Of a stretch of DNA of 64,000 nucleotides, positions 59,578-64,000 are shown one piece after another. Both the position numbers and the translations under genes were made by a program. Under the pieces are notes generated by a model. The model had not been told where the DNA came from and did no database searches. It worked only from the letters and a program-made list of their open reading frames with translations. This DNA is from Prunus persica. Its lineage: Eukaryota > Streptophyta > Magnoliopsida > Rosales > Rosaceae. Each line of letters starts with the position of its first letter. The first letter of the stretch is position 1. The stretch covers positions 17,600,496 to 17,664,495 of the forward strand of contig NC_034012.1 in the NCBI RefSeq assembly GCF_000346465.2, read 5' to 3'.

Positions 59578-59801
59578 ATGACATGCTTGCCTTGGTTATG
59601 CGGCATGAGACATGCATGCCTTGGACCATGATAACTTGGTCATCAAGGCCTCACTCTAATTGTATAATTTCATATACGATCAGGGGTAGAATGATGGATC
59701 ATTTTGCTTGATTGTAGGTTCACTGTCCAAATTTAGAGTGCTCGAGTAATGACTTGATTTCTTAAGGAGTAACTCACACACCTACTTAATTCAATTCAAA
59801 G

Positions 59802-61960
59802 TTTTTATTTATTTATTTATAAGAAATGGAATTCATTCATAGAATCAAAGTAGCGTACATAGAACGACACAAATAGTGGCTTTGTTAAAACCTTACTGAG
59901 GGATAAACTCCAGTTTATGAAAGAGTACCACATATGTCACTGACTAAAAACAGAGTCTGAAACAGTCACGCAAGACCAATGCTAGAGCAAGACAAAATAA
60001 AATAGTAAACTGACACATAGATCTCCGACGCATAGACCTCAAACGAGAACACTACAACACAAACCAACTGTCAAAAGAGTCATGCTATGAATCACAATCC
60101 TTTGCACAGCCACAAGTGTAATATCCCACATCAACCAACAGAGAGGGGGTGATGTGCCTTATATGTACATGCCCGCCTTCATCTAGCACGAGGCCTTTTG
60201 GGAGCTCACTGGGTTCGGAGTCATGGGAACTCCGAAGTTAAGCGAGTTTGGGCTAAAGCAATCCCAGGATGGGTGACCCACTGAGAAGTTGCTCATGAGT
60301 TCCCAGAAACAAAACTGTGAGGGCAGAGAGGGGGGCCAAAAGTGGACAATATTGTGCTACGGCGGAGCTGATCCCAGGATGTTACAATTTGGTATCAGAG
60401 CCACTTTACCATGTGGTGCGAGTGTGCCAACGAGGACGTCGGGGCCCTAAGGGGGGTGGATTATAACATCCTACATCAACCAATAGAGAGGGGGTGATGT
60501 GCTTTATATGTACATGCCCGCCTCTATCTAGCACGAGGCCTTTTGGGAGCTTACTGGCTTCGGAGTCATGGGAACTCTGAAGTTAAGTGGGTGACCTAGT
60601 GGGAAGTTGCTCGTGAGTTCCCATAAATAAAACCATGAGGGCAGAGAAGGGGCCCAAAGTGGACAATATCGTACTACGGCAGAGCCGATCCCGGGATGTG
60701 ACAATAAGACATTGAGAGCATCCGACAAAGAACACAATATGCCAAAAAGAAAGAAAACATCCACTAAGCACACCATCTCCAACCACCTCTAATAGCAATT
60801 GGCAATGAAAGAAGAAAAATTTGCAAGGAACAACACAAAGAATATACTAACCCAGCAAACGAGCCAGGAAACAAAATAAAATAAAAAAGCCCCTAAGCAC
60901 GCCATATCACTCAACACTGACCAAGAAACTTCCTATGAAAACATAGTCCTTGAGACAGGTGGAGAATCAAACATCAGCTAAGGTGAGAACGAAGAAAACA
61001 CTACGCAACAATAACAAAACTGGCCTGGCCACTTTTTCTAAACATGGGGATCACGCACAAGAGCATTCGCCGGATGCCAAGTCCACGAATGCTCCAAGAA
61101 CACATTAAAGAAGACGCCCAGGAGACTCCACTTGGCCAGTCTCAGTAGGTTTATTAAGAGGGACACCAACATTACCCGAATTCACAGTCCCTATCGTAGA
61201 GTAACCAACCAAACCTGTAAAGATGGGTAAAAGGATGGTACCCAACAACCCTAGTTCCCAAAAACCTGGCCCAACACCGTGAAAATGAGGACCAAAGCTA
61301 TAGATCCTAGGTGAAGAGGCACACACATCAAATCTCTGGACAACGGTCGTCTTCTGATGAAGGTAAGGCTTGAGATCGCAGATCAGTCGATAAAGAGGGA
61401 GTGAGGAAAGCCATCTTCACCTTGACCGCCGACCACAACAAAGTAGCTTGCACCACAGTCGTCGTTGACTTGGAGACTGTGGGCACAATATCAATAGCAA
61501 ACCAGCTGAAACCACCATACCAAGACAACCACTAGAAACGCGGACACACCGAGGAGAAAATGAACGATGAAACTAACATGCGGGATCTGAGAGAGACAAC
61601 AACGAGGCCAGCACCCCAGAATCGAAGAGAGGAGTGACAGCAACGACTCAGCGTGGAAGAGAAACGGTAGCGACTCAACATGAAAGAAAAGTGACTCGAC
61701 GCTGTCAAGTCAAGGAGAGCGACGACGACTGAACGTGGATGCAAACTAGCTTTGTTAGGCCGAGGAGGGGTGTTTCTCGCTTTTTGGCCGATGCGGCCGA
61801 CGGAAGGAACTTTTGGTCCTTCTTCTTTTTTGAGTGCGGGGCGTGCCACCACCAAGCCATGAATTTGGCTTGAATGGAATGTGAGTGTATGTTGTGTTCG
61901 AGATCTAACTTTAATCAAACGATTGTTCGGCTGAGCAAGGAACCTCCTCATGGCCTAGGT
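59802..61960 (-). mobile_element. Probable LINE-type retroposon, non-coding, with nested Cassandra
   Basis: On the minus strand the sequence ends ATGAATTCCATTTCTTAT followed by an (AATA)n tail (59802-59820 on plus). This is a 3' end I associate with plant L1-type retroposons. Upstream are T-rich phrases and weak ORFs (61105-61326, 61328-61528, 61532-61951) with no endonuclease or reverse transcriptase motif. It could be a non-autonomous LINE derivative. The target duplication and 5' end were not resolved. Confidence 0.4.
60117..60703 (+). mobile_element. Cassandra TRIM retrotransposon, two LTRs
   Basis: 5' LTR 60117-60387 (271 bp), PBS TGGTATCAGAGCC from 60391, a short internal domain, purine tract AAGGGGGGTGGA, 3' LTR 60462-60703 (242 bp). 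The 5' LTR contains the 5S rRNA-like stretch (about 60224-60300: AACTCCGAAGTTAAGCG, GGATGGGTGACCCACTG). The 3' LTR has lost about 29 bp from the middle of that stretch (AAGTTAAG joined to TGGGTGACC). The flanks ACAAG and ATAAG differ at one base. Confidence 0.93.
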
Positions 61961-63080
61961 TCTTTCACTACCTCAAGGTCAAGGCTTTATGTGAGCAACC
62001 AAATGATGTGGAGTGGGTGGAGATGAATATTGAAGGTGAAACGTAATGAAACGAAGAACAAGTGCGTAAACTAAAGGTGCTTAAACTTAAATATAATTTA
62101 AAGATAAATAGGCTTAAACCCTGAAGGTGCTTAAACTTAAATATAATTTAAAGATAAATGCGTGAAGTAAAGTGCGTAAAATAAATAACGTAAAGACGAG
62201 AATTAAAGTGCGATAAAATAGATCAAAGTGATAAATAAACAAGAATGAAATACGAACAATAAGAACGGTAAACTAAATTAAACTTGAAATTAAACTTAAT
62301 GAAAGTGCGATAACAATGAAAAGTAAAGCAATTGAAATAAACTTGAATTTAAAAGGCGGAGAATGTAAATTGAACTAGAAATTAAACTTATACTAGAAAA
62401 CGGAAGAACTCGCTACTCTAGGTGCTTCAAAAGTAAAATTCTAAGTCTAGGAAAAGAAAAGTGCAAGACGAAAAATAGGTTTGTGTGTCTGATGATGTGT
62501 GTCTTCTACCTTCGTTCGGTGAAGTTTATATAGGGCGTCCGTTGGCCCATGGGCTGGCCATTGAATGGCCAAATGTCAACTTTTAAAAAACTCTTTCCTT
62601 TTGTAGCCCCCAAAATCCGTGGATCATGTCATAGGAGATATTATGGTTGCTTGATTTTCTCTCGTTTTGGAAAATTCTGAATCGTTATCAACCTCCTTGA
62701 TTTCTTTTCTTGTCAGGCCTCCGTCATGTGCACACTGACCTCTGGAAATCTTGGGCGTCAATACGTGGCTTGCGCTTGGTTCTCCAAGATTTCATCTTGA
62801 CATCTGGTGGAACCTCGTGCCTTTTGAGTTTTTAGAATTCTAGAGTTGGTTGACCATCCGCCAAGGTGGGTGGTATGGGAACTCCAAATATTTGGATGTT
62901 GGGCTTAGCCCCACGTTGGATTACCTTTGAGTTCTCAAAATATTCGAATATTGGAAACTCAAAGGACATACCTCCCACTCCCTCGGTGGAAATACCTCCT
63001 GCTGAACTTCAACTCCCTCGGCCCAACTTTTCTTGCCCAAGTGTCGCGAGGAGGGCGCCAAGGTGTGCGAGGAGAAAATC
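61961..63080. other. Intergenic stretch with a 40-bp tandem duplication
   Basis: GGTGCTTAAACTTAAATATA and the following 20 bases occur at about 62077 and 62124. An A-rich, T-poor plus strand runs from 62030 to 62480. No gene seen. Confidence 0.55.
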
Positions 63081-63089
63081 TGCCCCAGC

Positions 63090-63600
63090 CTAGCTTTTTG
63101 TAAGAGGAGTGGCCGACCAAGTTATTTAAGGAGTGCCCTACCAAACTTTTTGAGAAGTGCCCGACCACTTTTTCAAAAGGAAACATTCGGCCAATTTTGC
63201 AAGGATATGCCCGACCATTTTTACAAGGATACGCCCGACCACTTCTGCAAAGGGAAGCGCTCGGCCATTTTTGCAAAAGGAAGCGCATAACCATATTTTT
63301 GAGAAGGCACCACGACCTTTGAAGAAAAAACCTCGGCCTCATTTATGAGAAGGCACCATGGCCTTTGAAAAAAAGACCTCGGCCACCTTTTTGAGAAAGC
63401 ATCTCGGCCGCTAGGAATTCTCGACTAAGAATTTCGCCGCTAGGAATTCTTCGGCCATTAGAAATTCTTGATCGTTAGGAATTCTTCGATCGTTAGGAAT
63501 TCTCGACCACTTGGAATTCTTCGGCCGGTAGGAATTCTTTGGCTGATTGGAATTCTCGGCCGCTAGGAAATCTTCGGTTGCTAGGAATTCTTCGTTGGAA
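63090..63600 (+). repeat. Two short degenerate tandem arrays
   Basis: 63110-63300: four to six copies of a unit of about 30 bp around GCCCGACCATTTTTACAAGG. 63413-63600: about eleven copies of a unit of 17-20 bp, GGCCGCTAGGAATTCTTC, each with GAATTC or a one-base variant. They may belong to the leader or LTR of an element that continues past the window. Confidence 0.75.
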
Positions 63601-64000
63601 GATTGGGTGAATTTTGACCACCTCCAAACAATATATAAAAAAACAGTTAGATTTCAACCTAAAACTCTTCAACCCAATTTGCAACAAATCCAAAGACTCC
63701 AGCCACAATTTCCAAATTCTTCCTTGCAAGATTCTTCGGCCGCTTGGAATTCGCGGCTGGAACTGCTAGAAGATCGCCAAAGCTTCAAGACTCCCAACTC
63801 AAGGGCCCGGCCGCAACAAACCTTCAAGACACCTGGTTGCGATCTTCCAGCAGCTCTGGCCACAAAACCCCAGTTCCTTCAGCCGTGAAAACCCCAGCTC
63901 CTCTAACCGTGTTCACGCAGGCCCCAAAGTTCCAAAATCCGACAGCCTAGCTTCAGCCGGCCTTCTTCAACCCTCCAGCCCCGCTAGAAGGAAAGCCCGG
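63601..64000. other. Unassigned window end, possibly retroelement leader
   Basis: An open frame (63547-63888, plus) encodes a Gln/Pro/Ser-rich product that starts in the GAATTC repeats. The composition looks non-genic. No terminal repeat or domain can be seen before the window ends. Confidence 0.35.

Noticed and set aside
60211..60305. 5S rRNA gene
   Set aside because: Only part of 5S is similar, and it sits in both LTRs of a Cassandra element with PBS and purine tract.
61105..61951. Three minus-strand ORFs as a host gene
   Set aside because: No domain, no consistent splicing between them, and they lie in a probable retroposon.

Overview
This is plant nuclear DNA. Two intron-rich genes lie in a dense, nested bed of transposable elements. 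It is eukaryotic because the genes have GT-AG introns and because it contains plant-type LTR retrotransposons, a CACTA transposon, MITEs, tRNA-derived SINEs and two Cassandra elements (5S-derived LTRs). The style suggests a woody dicot, possibly Rosaceae, but this is an impression and not a measurement.

Layout. Positions 1-8422 are most of a CACTA (En/Spm) transposon on the minus strand. It carries TNP2 (cut by the window edge), a second ORF with Transposase_24 and Ulp1-type exons, a 100-N assembly gap, a very high density of ACGACG/CGTCGT motifs, and a decayed captured piece of the host 26S proteasome gene RPN6. Positions 8423-11820 hold small repeats. Positions 11990-15911 are an eight-exon gene for exosome subunit RRP45 (457 aa predicted). 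Positions 15912-21100 are intergenic with nested MITEs.

Positions 21105-32175 are a nest. A long-TIR element was split by a 10.2-kb LTR retrotransposon (21523-31717, target duplication CATAG). That element was itself hit by a Cassandra with three LTRs (22987-23949) and by a 2.5-kb solo LTR (25574-28097, duplication TTAGG). A SINE (31980-32131) sits in the right arm of the outer element. Positions 32194-37143 hold more MITEs, a second SINE and another solo LTR inside a MITE (35557-37099, duplication GTTTG).

Positions 37583-43773 are a very young LTR element (LTRs differ by three substitutions and one indel; duplication AAAAC). It has no intact pol gene but carries a clean 183-codon antisense ORF for a coiled-coil protein with its own promoter-like motifs. 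I consider this the most interesting object in the window. It landed inside another TIR element.

Positions 46055-52588 are a ten-exon gene for a secreted protein made of many W-rich beta-propeller-like repeats (948 aa predicted, function unknown). Positions 54149-59577 are a complete gag-only LTR retrotransposon (duplication ATGAC) with a 15-copy 40-bp tandem array. Positions 59802-61960 look like a LINE-type retroposon containing a second Cassandra (60117-60703). The last 1.1 kb is an unexplained repeat-rich region.

The two host genes have no visible functional link. The rest is best read as a record of successive insertions, many of them ordered by their target-site duplications.
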